This document shows, one piece after another, positions 1 to 5,865 of a DNA stretch of 9,436 bases. Made by a program: the position numbers and the translations under genes. The notes under the pieces were generated by a model that had not been told where the DNA came from, made no database searches, and saw nothing but the letters and a program-made list of their open reading frames with translations. Position 1 is the first letter of the stretch. Each line of letters starts with the position of its first letter. Origin of the DNA: an uncultured Bacilli bacterium (lineage in GTDB: Bacteria; Bacillota_I; Bacilli_A; RF39; UBA660); NCBI GenBank assembly GCA_944350405.1, contig CALVPC010000038.1:1-9436 (forward strand), written 5' to 3'.

Positions 1-908
1 GGAATGAAGAATATAAACCATATTTTCACTTAAAAGATTGTAAATCCGGACTTGATGAATTTATCGATATTCCACAAGAATTATTTGTTGAACGAATTAA
101 TCAAAAAATATGTATTGGAACAATGAATCCATATACTAGGGAATATATAAGCTGTGATAATATTGTTGAAAATAGTAGTTCACAATGTAATCATTGTAAA
201 TATATGTTTGATTTTTATAAATGTGTTAGATGTCATGGGGAAGATTGTTATGTAAAAAATGAAGAAGTACTTAAATATTGTAATACACCTCATTATGTTT
301 ATTTAGCATATTTTCCAAACGAAAAAATCAAGGTTGGGACAGCTTCTGAAATGAAAAAATATAATAGATTATTAGAACAGGGTGCTATTTTTTCTATATT
401 TATTGCCAAAACTCCAAGTGGTAAAATTGCTAGGCAAATTGAAAAAAATATAATTGATAATGGTATATCTGGGGCAGTGACGACTACTTATAAAATGAAA
501 AATATGATTTTTGATAATGAAGAAATATTAATAAAGAAAAAACTTGTAGAAAAATATAGAGATATTTTAAAATTATTTTTTGGAAATAATAAAAAATATT
601 TAATAGAACCTGAATTTAGTTCATTTCATGAAATCAAAGATAAAATTGATAATAATATGCTGTTGGCAAATATACAAGTTAATTGGTTTGATGAAGGAGA
701 TAAACAGATTAAACCATATATAGTAAAAAAGGAATTTAATAGAGTTTTTGGAACGTATTTATTTTGTGTTGGTAAAATATTAGCTGTTGAAAACAATGGT
801 ATTATAGAGCTAATAGATACAAAAAAAATGGAAGGGTATTTGTTTGAATTTAAAAATATTAAAAATTTAAATACAGATAGAGAAGTAAAATGTTTAGGGG
901 GTAGATAA
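1..908 (+). CDS. DUF2797-family Cys-rich protein, 5' end outside the window
   Basis: The first Met in the window is at 123, but the same frame is open without a stop back to base 3, adding 40 codons (including a Cys-Ile-Gly-Thr stretch just before that Met). The gene therefore almost certainly begins upstream and 123 is not the true start. Counting from the Met at 123, seven cysteines (11, 22, 25, 34, 37, 42, 53) form a zinc-ribbon-like cluster. It is followed by HYVYLA (57-62), KVGT (70-73), R82, EQGA (85-88) and E107. This order, a Cys cluster then H-VYLA, KVG and QGA, matches my memory of the DUF2797 family, which has no established function. The VYLA...KVG pattern also resembles the core of GIY-YIG nucleases, but that is only an inference. 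It is the first visible gene of the left operon and ends 2 bases before the next start. Confidence 0.7.
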   Translation, partial: NEEYKPYFHLKDCKSGLDEFIDIPQELFVERINQKICIGTMNPYTREYISCDNIVENSSSQCNHCKYMFDFYKCVRCHGEDCYVKNEEVLKYCNTPHYVYLAYFPNEKIKVGTASEMKKYNRLLEQGAIFSIFIAKTPSGKIARQIEKNIIDNGISGAVTTTYKMKNMIFDNEEILIKKKLVEKYRDILKLFFGNNKKYLIEPEFSSFHEIKDKIDNNMLLANIQVNWFDEGDKQIKPYIVKKEFNRVFGTYLFCVGKILAVENNGIIELIDTKKMEGYLFEFKNIKNLNTDREVKCLGGR

Positions 909-910
909 GT

Positions 911-1558
911 ATGCAAAAAAGCATGTGTCCTTTTTGTGAAGAACAGAAGAATAGAAGTATTAGTATAATTAATAAAAGTAGAATACTTGCAGAAACTGAT
1001 AATTTTGTAGTTTTTCCAACAACTGGAGGATTTGTTGAAAATTATCAGCTAATAGTTCCTAAAAACCATATTAATTGTTTTGGAGAATTATCAAAAGAAC
1101 AATTAATAGAATTAAAAAGCATTATTTTATGGCAACAAGAAATTAATAGAAAATATTTTAACTCAAATAGTTCTATGTTTGAACACGGATCATTACATCC
1201 TAACAATGAAAGCGGAAAAAGTATAGTTCATGCGCATTTACATATTTTTCCCAATAATATTTCGTTGTTAGCTGAAATTAATAAATATAATTTTAATATA
1301 CAACCAATTGAAAGCATAGAGCAATTAAGTATATTATGTAAAAAATATGATAATTATTTATATTATAGTGATATAGATGGAAAAGACTATATTATTACAC
1401 ATAAAGGGATACCATCACAATTTTTAAGGATGTTACTTGCAAAATCACAAGGTATAGAAAATTGGAATTGGAGAGATTATCCTCTTGTTGAAGCAATAGA
1501 AAATAATTTAGAATTTTATAAAGAAAATTCATTAATTTATACAAGAAAGAAGGTGTAA
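911..1558 (+). CDS. HIT-superfamily (GalT-like) nucleotide hydrolase or transferase
   Basis: The 215-residue protein begins with a C-x-x-C pair (Cys6, Cys9) as many zinc-binding HIT proteins do. It has a strand reading YQLIVPKNH near residues 50-60 and the catalytic signature H107-A-H109-L-H111, preceded by Glu-His-Gly. HIT proteins attack the alpha-phosphate of nucleotides with the middle His, releasing or transferring NMP, and the enzyme would act in the cytosol. At 215 residues it is longer than classical HIT hydrolases of about 110-150 residues. The extra C-terminal part, rich in Tyr, Asn and Trp, is one I do not recognise, so the substrate is unknown. The start at 911 has an AGGGGG site at 896-901; a Met five codons in (923) is possible but less well placed. 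The stop lies 4 bases before the next gene, implying cotranscription. Confidence 0.8.
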   Translation: MQKSMCPFCEEQKNRSISIINKSRILAETDNFVVFPTTGGFVENYQLIVPKNHINCFGELSKEQLIELKSIILWQQEINRKYFNSNSSMFEHGSLHPNNESGKSIVHAHLHIFPNNISLLAEINKYNFNIQPIESIEQLSILCKKYDNYLYYSDIDGKDYIITHKGIPSQFLRMLLAKSQGIENWNWRDYPLVEAIENNLEFYKENSLIYTRKKV

Positions 1559-1562
1559 AGTA

Positions 1563-2348
1563 ATGATTATATTACCTAATAAAGAATATAATAATCCAAA
1601 TAATGAAAAAATAACAACATATCAATTTTTATCTGATGTAGGATGTCCAGTTTTTGATAGTGTGTTATTTGATGAAAGCGAATTAATTACCAAAGAAAAA
1701 CTAATAACATTAAAAGAAGTTTTACAATCTGAGTATTGTACTATAAGATATCAATATGTCAAGCCAAGTATTAGTCCAATTAGAGGTGGTAATAAATCTA
1801 AAATTGATTTAGATGAATTAAAACGTAAACAAGTAGATGGAACACAAATGTGGCTGTTACAACCAATTGATAGAACAAAAAATATATATGGAATTAATAT
1901 GTATGTAAATAAAAAAACGGAGTCACTTATAATTGAAAGCGTAGGGAAGGGATTTGATGTGTCTGATCTAAATAGAGGTGATATATCACCTCAAGAAAGC
2001 ATTTATTTAAATTATCCTATTGAATATGGTTGGCAAAAAGAATGGTGGAAATATATTAAACTAAATTTTGTAAATCAAGAGCAATTTAATCAAGATAAAT
2101 TAATAAGATTAAATAAATTAAGAAAATTTGGTCTAAATCCTAGTGATGATATATTTGGTAAGGAGTATGTTCCAATGGATTATAGTTTAATTGAAAAATT
2201 ACTTAACTACATTCAATCAATTGATGAAAATTGGGATAAATCAGATGAATATACAGTATCAATATCTATGAATTCAAATGGCAAATTAGTGTTTTGGGAT
2301 ATTCAAACACCAATAGGAAAAACTAAAATATTAAGGAGTACAAAATGA
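1563..2348 (+). CDS. Uncharacterised protein with ATP-grasp-like (PEP-synthase-like) features
   Basis: I cannot name this 261-residue protein with certainty. Residues 22-38 read like the N-terminal lobe of PEP synthase/PPDK-type ATP-grasp domains (F-L-S-D-V-G-C-P-V followed by a hydrophobic strand). Residues 59-77 hold a T-I-R-Y stretch (Arg62) and P-I-R-G-G (72-76), comparable to the RSS...G nucleotide-binding segment. Residues 97-115 (WLLQPI then YGINMYV) and 123-143 (IIESVGKGFD, L-N-R-G, S-P) resemble the later strands and the E-x-x-G...L-x-x-G...P pattern of those enzymes. If right, it is an ATP-dependent ligase or phosphotransferase. The resemblance is by eye only and the C-terminal 100 residues match nothing I know. 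A GAAGGTG site at 1549-1555 supports the start, and the stop overlaps the next gene's ATG (ATGA), a sign of translational coupling. Confidence 0.6.
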   Translation: MIILPNKEYNNPNNEKITTYQFLSDVGCPVFDSVLFDESELITKEKLITLKEVLQSEYCTIRYQYVKPSISPIRGGNKSKIDLDELKRKQVDGTQMWLLQPIDRTKNIYGINMYVNKKTESLIIESVGKGFDVSDLNRGDISPQESIYLNYPIEYGWQKEWWKYIKLNFVNQEQFNQDKLIRLNKLRKFGLNPSDDIFGKEYVPMDYSLIEKLLNYIQSIDENWDKSDEYTVSISMNSNGKLVFWDIQTPIGKTKILRSTK

Positions 2349-3232
2349 ATTTAATACCAATAACATATCATTCTAAAAAATATCCAGTAGGTGTTATTAG
2401 TAATATAGATGAAATAGCTGGTAATTTTGATAAAGTTTCGATTAACCCGCAACGAAAATACTCATTGCATACTGAATATTCTCATATGAAAAGAAAATTA
2501 GATAATCAATTAATTAATAAATATTCTGAATTAAAAACGTCAGAAAGAGACAATGTACCACAATTATGGAAAAGCAAAGAATGGGCAAACGAGTTTGCAA
2601 ATTTTATAATTGAATTAGTAGGAGATAATATATCTCCTGAAATAATAGAAATTCATCCACCATTTAATGATTATTGTAAAGAATTTTCTGATTTTTTTGA
2701 TATATATGAAGAATTTGAAAAAATGATATTGAAAAAATTTCCAAATGTTAAAATTTTTATCGAGAATAGATGTGGAACATTTTATAGGGGTGGAAAATTT
2801 ATAATTTCAAATGGTAAGTCAATAATTCAATTTTTACAGGAATTACAAAAGAGAAATTTAAATTTAAAACTAGTTCTTGATTATCCACAAGTTTTTAGTG
2901 CTGAAAACATAAAAATGGATGATATTAAATTAAAAAAAATAATTGATTTCAATAATAATATTAAGCAATACATTTCATATATTGGTGGATTTCATCTATG
3001 GGGAAAAAGAAAAAGTCAAGCTGGAAGATGGACTTCACATACTGGTGATTTAAATACTTTTTTTAGTAATAACAATTTTTTGAAAGATGAATTTATAAAT
3101 TCTATAATTGATACTTTTGATGATAATATGGTTAGATATTTTGTTCCTGAAGTTAATAGTAGTGAAGAAGATTTACAATCAATTATTAATGATTTATTAA
3201 AATATGATATTAAATTTAATCTAGAGGATTAA
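2345..3232 (+). CDS. Xylose-isomerase/AP-endonuclease-2-like TIM-barrel protein
   Basis: The 295-residue protein shows alternating strands ending in metal-ligand-type residues, as in the sugar isomerase/endonuclease IV TIM-barrel superfamily. These are IEIHP (Glu102, His104), FIENR (Glu140), LVLDYPQ (Asp179), GGFHLWGK (His217), SHTGDL (His232, Asp235) and VPEVN (Glu269). The spacing of the Glu-Asp-His-His/Asp-Glu set suits a divalent-metal site for an isomerase, epimerase, phosphodiesterase or, less likely, an MNIO-type oxidase. I cannot assign a substrate. The N-terminal 95 residues contain an LHTEYSHMK segment that may form the first strand and its loop. AAGGAG at 2333-2338 and the ATGA overlap with the preceding gene fix the start. 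Pro and Leu are mostly CCA and TTA here (a single CTT Leu codon), unlike murD. No terminator follows. Confidence 0.65.
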   Translation: MNLIPITYHSKKYPVGVISNIDEIAGNFDKVSINPQRKYSLHTEYSHMKRKLDNQLINKYSELKTSERDNVPQLWKSKEWANEFANFIIELVGDNISPEIIEIHPPFNDYCKEFSDFFDIYEEFEKMILKKFPNVKIFIENRCGTFYRGGKFIISNGKSIIQFLQELQKRNLNLKLVLDYPQVFSAENIKMDDIKLKKIIDFNNNIKQYISYIGGFHLWGKRKSQAGRWTSHTGDLNTFFSNNNFLKDEFINSIIDTFDDNMVRYFVPEVNSSEEDLQSIINDLLKYDIKFNLED

Positions 3233-3248
3233 AAAAGAGCGTTAATTG

Positions 3249-3257
3249 TGCTATAAT
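3249..3257 (+). promoter_or_regulatory. Possible internal promoter, extended -10 (TGCTATAAT)
   Basis: TG-C-TATAAT is a perfect extended -10 element between the TIM-barrel and HIT genes. No good -35 lies 16-18 bases upstream. Initiation would fall near 3264, giving a leader of about 17 bases that still contains the AGGAGG site at 3267-3272. It would let the HIT and MazG genes be expressed separately from the first four. Confidence 0.45.
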
Positions 3258-3282
3258 GATTATTGTAGGAGGTAATCATTAT
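3253..3282. repeat. Perfect 10-bp inverted repeat around the ribosome binding site
   Basis: The arms ATAATGATTA (3253-3262) and TAATCATTAT (3273-3282) are exact reverse complements separated by 10 bases. The left arm covers most of the -10 hexamer. The right arm runs into the HIT start codon, and AGGAGG sits in the loop. It could be a DNA operator or, on a read-through transcript, a hairpin that presents or hides the ribosome binding site. Confidence 0.6.
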
Positions 3283-3658
3283 GAAAGAATGTGTTTTTTG
3301 CGAACAATTTATACCAAATAAAAAACCTTTATTTGAAAATAAATTAGCTATTGCATATTTTGATGAATTTCCAGTTAGTAATGGTCATACACTAATTATT
3401 ACAAAGAGGCATGCTACAACTTTTTTTGATATAACTGATGAAGAACAAATTGCAATAATTGAATTATTAAATAAATGTCAAAAATATATAGATGAAAAAT
3501 ATAATCCGGATGGATATAATGTTGGATTAAATTGTGGTGAATCAGCAGGACAAAGTGTGATGCATATGCACATGCATTTAATTCCTAGATATAAAGGTGA
3601 CGTTGAAAATCCACGTGGTGGTGTTAGAGGTGTAATACCAAATAGAAAAAATTATTAA
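3281..3658 (+). CDS. HIT-family nucleotide hydrolase (Hint/Ap4A-hydrolase-like)
   Basis: This is a complete classical HIT protein of 125 residues, the usual length. A C-x-x-C pair is at Cys4 and Cys7 and the strand NGHTLIITKRH is typical of the fold. The catalytic motif H95-x-H97-x-H99 is embedded in GQSVMHMHMHLIPRY. The middle His is the expected nucleophile. The family hydrolyses dinucleoside polyphosphates or adenosine phosphoramidates and aminoacyl-AMP adducts in the cytosol; which one applies here is not visible. The start is fixed by AGGAGG at 3267-3272, 8 bases upstream. It lies 48 bases after the TIM-barrel gene, behind a possible promoter in an inverted repeat, and its stop overlaps the ribosome binding site of the MazG gene. 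It is the second HIT protein in the cluster and clearly different from the 215-residue one. Confidence 0.93.
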   Translation: MKECVFCEQFIPNKKPLFENKLAIAYFDEFPVSNGHTLIITKRHATTFFDITDEEQIAIIELLNKCQKYIDEKYNPDGYNVGLNCGESAGQSVMHMHMHLIPRYKGDVENPRGGVRGVIPNRKNY

Positions 3659-3670
3659 GGAGAATTAAAA

Positions 3671-4000
3671 ATGGAAAGAATATATAATAAATTAGTAAGA
3701 GATAAAATCCCAAGCATAATAAAAGAAAAAGGGGAAACACCAGTTATAAGAATATTAGATGAAATTGAATATAAAAAAGAATTAGAGAAAAAACTATATG
3801 AAGAATATAAAGAAGTAATTGAATCAACTGGTGATGATCGAGTAGAAGAGCTTGCTGACATGTTGGAAGTAATTAGAGCATTAGCAAATTTGGAAAATAA
3901 ACATTTAAATGATGTAATAGCAGTTTCAGATAAAAAAAATGAAAAACGTGGTGCTTTTGAAGAAAAAATTTTTCTTGAAAAAGTTATTGAAGCAGAATAA
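3671..4000 (+). CDS. MazG-like nucleotide pyrophosphohydrolase
   Basis: The 109-residue protein starts with YNKLVRDKIP (residues 5-14), the hallmark of a small all-alpha NTP-pyrophosphohydrolase family often annotated as phosphoribosyl-ATP pyrophosphohydrolase-like. The metal-binding MazG motif E-E-x-x-E...E-x-x-D is intact: Glu44, Glu45, Glu48, Glu60, Asp63. Such enzymes cleave NTPs or dNTPs to NMP and pyrophosphate. The HisE name usually attached is probably wrong, because no histidine biosynthesis genes are nearby. The C-terminal K-x-x-x-R-G-A-F-E segment (from about residue 88) is also typical of this group. AAGGAG at 3657-3662 overlaps the HIT stop codon, so the two are a coupled pair. 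It is the last gene of the left operon and is followed by a terminator-like palindrome. Confidence 0.85.
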   Translation: MERIYNKLVRDKIPSIIKEKGETPVIRILDEIEYKKELEKKLYEEYKEVIESTGDDRVEELADMLEVIRALANLENKHLNDVIAVSDKKNEKRGAFEEKIFLEKVIEAE

Positions 4001-4025
4001 AAAAGCAATTATATTGTAAAAAAAA

Positions 4026-4044
4026 TTATATAACGATTATATAA
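4026..4044. repeat. Paired TTATATAA palindromes
   Basis: TTATATAA occurs at 4026-4033 and 4037-4044 separated by CGA. Each copy is itself a palindrome, so the pair is both a direct and an inverted repeat. It lies just after the left operon. A longer-range pair, AAGCAAT (4003-4009) with ATTGCTT (4081-4087), brackets it together with the downstream terminator. No function can be assigned. Confidence 0.5.
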
Positions 4045-4060
4045 CACTTTTTGTGAATGT

Positions 4061-4077
4061 AAACACTAGTGTTTTTT
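4061..4077 (+). terminator. Likely terminator of the left operon
   Basis: AAACACTAGTGTTT (4061-4074) is a perfect 14-bp palindrome whose right arm continues into a six-T run (4072-4077). Folded with a CTAG loop it gives a 5-bp AT-rich stem. An alternative stem pairs AACACT (4043-4048) with AGTGTT (4068-4073). It is weak but sits where the operon should end. Confidence 0.5.
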
Positions 4078-4098
4078 CTGATTGCTTATAAATAAGGA

Positions 4099-4220
4099 AA
4101 TACTAGACGCAGGTTAGTTCTTTGTAAGCGGGTTTATTCTGCTTAACTATGATTTTAAAGTCTAGCGAATGTTAGTAGTTGAAAGTTAGGCCATAACTAT
4201 GGTTATAACTTTATTTTTTT
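4099..4220 (+). ncRNA. Candidate structured small RNA of unknown family
   Basis: A segment of about 120 bases contains nested complementary stretches. CTAGAC (4103-4108) can pair with GTCTAG (4160-4165), enclosing GTAAGCGG (4124-4131) paired with CTGCTTAAC (4139-4147, one bulged A) over a 7-base loop. The segment ends in a strong terminator hairpin at 4182-4212 with a T-run. A TATAAA at 4087-4092 could be its -10, putting the 5' end near 4099, though no -35 is evident. I found no match to the conserved cores of tRNA, tmRNA, RNase P, SRP RNA or the common riboswitches. No open frame covers it, and murD starts about 200 bases past its end, so it is more likely a separate transcript than a murD leader. 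Confidence 0.4.
4182..4220 (+). terminator. Rho-independent terminator ending the candidate small RNA
   Basis: AAAGTTAGGCCAT (4182-4194) pairs with ATGGTT plus TAACTTT (4199-4212) over an AACT loop. This gives 13 base pairs, including two G-T wobbles and one bulged A at 4205. A T-rich tract runs to 4220. It is the most stable hairpin in the spacer. Confidence 0.7.
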
Positions 4221-4296
4221 ATAGCAAATCTTTACTAGTTATTGAAAGAAATTTATTTAAAGATGGTTGTGCTTTTAGAATATAAAAATGTTTAGA

Positions 4297-4318
4297 ATAA
4301 AAATATTGCTATTTTTAT
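4297..4318. repeat. AT-only 9-bp inverted repeat upstream of murD
   Basis: ATAAAAATA (4297-4305) and TATTTTTAT (4310-4318) are exact reverse complements around TTGC. Being almost pure AT, it may be chance or a curved-DNA or weak bidirectional termination element. Confidence 0.4.
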
Positions 4319-4372
4319 ATAAGTTATAATTAATTGTTTATGATATAATGTTATTTGTAATAAGTTATAATT
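4319..4372 (+). repeat. 13-bp direct repeat containing TATAAT, upstream of murD
   Basis: ATAAGTTATAATT occurs at 4319-4331 and again at 4360-4372, 41 bases apart. Each copy contains TATAAT, and they flank the better extended -10 at 4341-4349. They may be alternative -10 elements or a regulator site, or chance in very AT-rich DNA. Confidence 0.35.
4341..4349 (+). promoter_or_regulatory. Extended -10 promoter of murD
   Basis: TG-A-TATAAT is a perfect extended -10. The hexamer 17 bases upstream (AAGTTA) is not a recognisable -35. The start of transcription would be near 4356, giving murD a leader of about 66 bases that includes a small TAGTAA/TTACTA hairpin (4388-4404). Confidence 0.55.
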
Positions 4373-4421
4373 TTTCATATAATAAAGTAGTAATATTTTT
4401 ACTATAGTTTGGAGTGATATT

Positions 4422-5771
4422 ATGTTTAATAATAAAAATGTAGTGGTATTAGGTCTTGCTAGGAGTGGTGTTGCAGCATGTAAGTTTTTAGCCAAGAGAA
4501 ATTGCAATATAATAGTTAATGATATGAAGGAAGACTATGATTCTGATGTTTTATCTTCACTTTCTGATCTTGGTGTTAAAGTTATTTTAGGATCTCATCC
4601 AGATAATCTTATAAATAGTGATGTTGACTATTTAATTAAAAATCCTGGAGTTCCTATTGATCATAAATATGTTTTAAAAGCTAAAGAACTTGATATACCA
4701 GTAATAAATGAGATGGAAATGGCATATCTTTCTATACCTAAAGATAAAAATATTAAGATTATTGCTGTTACTGGTAGTAATGGTAAAACTACTACTACAA
4801 CACTAGTTTATAATTTTTTAAAAAAAGATAATAAAAAAGTTATTTTAGCAGGTAATATTGGATATCCATTATGTTCATTTATAGATGATTTAGAGGATAA
4901 TACTATTATAGTTATGGAAGTGTCTTGTCAACAACTTGAAAATTTAGATAAGTTTAAACCAGATATTGCTATTATGACTAATATTGTAGAAGCTCATATT
5001 GATTTTATGAAGACATATGATCATTATAAATATGTTAAAAGTAAATTTGTAAAGAATCAAACTAGTAATGATATATTAATTTTAAATAATGAGAATAAAG
5101 AACTTTTAGATACAGTAAAAAATGCTAAAAGTATTAAGAAGTATTTTTCTTCAAAAAAGAAAATAGATGGTTGTTATTTAATGGATAATGCAATTTTCTA
5201 TTATGATGAGAAAATTATTGATACTAAAGATATAATTCTTAGAGGATTACATAATTATGAAAATATTATGGCGGCAATTATGGGAGTTAAAGAACTTAAT
5301 TGCTCTACTTTAAGTATTATTAATGTTCTTAAAACTTTTGCTGGAGTAGAACATCGTTTAGAATTTGTAGATAATATCAATGGTAGGATTTTTTATAATG
5401 ACACTGAAGCTACTAATATAAAATGTACTCAAATTGCTCTTTCTAGTTTTAATGAACCTATTATAATATTACTTGGTGGTCTTGAAAGAGGACAAAAATT
5501 TGAAGACTTAATACCATATTCTAAAAATATCAAAGCAGTTATTGGTATGGGGGAATGCCGAGAAAGAGTTCGTAAGTTTGGAGAAAGTATTAATGTACCA
5601 ACTTATATTTATGAATATATAGTAGAGGCAACAAAAAAAGCGTATGAAATAAGTAGTCCTGGAGATGTTATACTTTTATCTCCTGGTAGTGCTTCGTGGG
5701 ATCAATTTAAACAATGTGAAGATAGAGGGGATTTGTTTAAAAAAATTGTAAGTGAATTTAAAAATAAATGA
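4422..5771 (+). CDS. murD: UDP-N-acetylmuramoyl-L-alanine--D-glutamate ligase
   Basis: MurD adds D-Glu to UDP-MurNAc-L-Ala using ATP, in the cytosolic stage of peptidoglycan synthesis. At 449 residues it has the family's usual length. The N-terminal UDP-binding domain shows VLGLARSG (about 9-16). The ATP loop is G118-S-N-G-K122-T-T, followed by GNIG. The conserved VEHRLEF and FYNDTEATN motifs precede the C-terminal domain with GGLERGQKF and LLSPGSASWDQF...RGDLF. The family usually reads NDSKATN; here the Lys is Glu. GGAGTG at 4411-4416 supports the ATG. No other dcw cluster genes (mraY, murG, ftsW) adjoin it, and it sits alone between its own promoter and terminator. Leu CTT codons are common (at least a dozen), unlike in the left block. 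Confidence 0.97.
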   Translation: MFNNKNVVVLGLARSGVAACKFLAKRNCNIIVNDMKEDYDSDVLSSLSDLGVKVILGSHPDNLINSDVDYLIKNPGVPIDHKYVLKAKELDIPVINEMEMAYLSIPKDKNIKIIAVTGSNGKTTTTTLVYNFLKKDNKKVILAGNIGYPLCSFIDDLEDNTIIVMEVSCQQLENLDKFKPDIAIMTNIVEAHIDFMKTYDHYKYVKSKFVKNQTSNDILILNNENKELLDTVKNAKSIKKYFSSKKKIDGCYLMDNAIFYYDEKIIDTKDIILRGLHNYENIMAAIMGVKELNCSTLSIINVLKTFAGVEHRLEFVDNINGRIFYNDTEATNIKCTQIALSSFNEPIIILLGGLERGQKFEDLIPYSKNIKAVIGMGECRERVRKFGESINVPTYIYEYIVEATKKAYEISSPGDVILLSPGSASWDQFKQCEDRGDLFKKIVSEFKNK

Positions 5772-5773
5772 TA

Positions 5774-5802
5774 AAGGATAGGTGCAAGGCACTTATCTTT
5801 TT
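5774..5802 (+). terminator. Rho-independent terminator of murD
   Basis: GATAGGTGC (5777-5785) pairs with GCACTTATC (5789-5797) over an AAG loop, with one G-T wobble. It is preceded by A residues and followed by five Ts, then a G and seven more Ts. It begins three bases after the murD stop. Confidence 0.88.
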
Positions 5803-5834
5803 GTTTTTTTAAATAATAATTTATTTACTTATAT

Positions 5835-5864
5835 TTGACATGTTTAATTTAAATTTTTTATGTA
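5835..5864 (+). promoter_or_regulatory. Candidate promoter of the surface-protein gene
   Basis: TTGACA (5835-5840) is a perfect -35 hexamer. With an 18-base spacer the -10 would be TATGTA (5859-5864), a moderate match. Initiation would fall in the left arm of the adjoining 13-bp inverted repeat. Confidence 0.5.
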
Positions 5865-5865
5865 T

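Noticed and set aside
626..916. Open frame on the - strand, 96 codons
   Set aside because: It lies within the DUF2797 gene, has no ribosome binding site, and its product shows only AT-driven Phe/Ile/Ser/Leu composition.
3671..4000. HisE (phosphoribosyl-ATP pyrophosphohydrolase) in histidine synthesis
   Set aside because: No his genes are nearby, and the YNKLVRDKIP start marks the separate MazG-like group that often carries this name wrongly.
3655..4008. Open frame on the - strand, 117 codons
   Set aside because: It is fully antisense to the MazG-like gene, which has an intact motif, and is Ser/Leu-rich like a shadow frame.
4099..4175. tRNA, tmRNA or riboswitch in the spacer
   Set aside because: There is no TTCGAAT-like T-loop, no CCA-end acceptor stem, and none of the conserved tmRNA, RNase P, SRP or common riboswitch cores that I can recall.
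4292..4507. Open frame on the - strand, 71 codons, crossing the murD start
   Set aside because: It has no ribosome binding site, overlaps the murD N-terminal coding region and promoter, and has no recognisable product.
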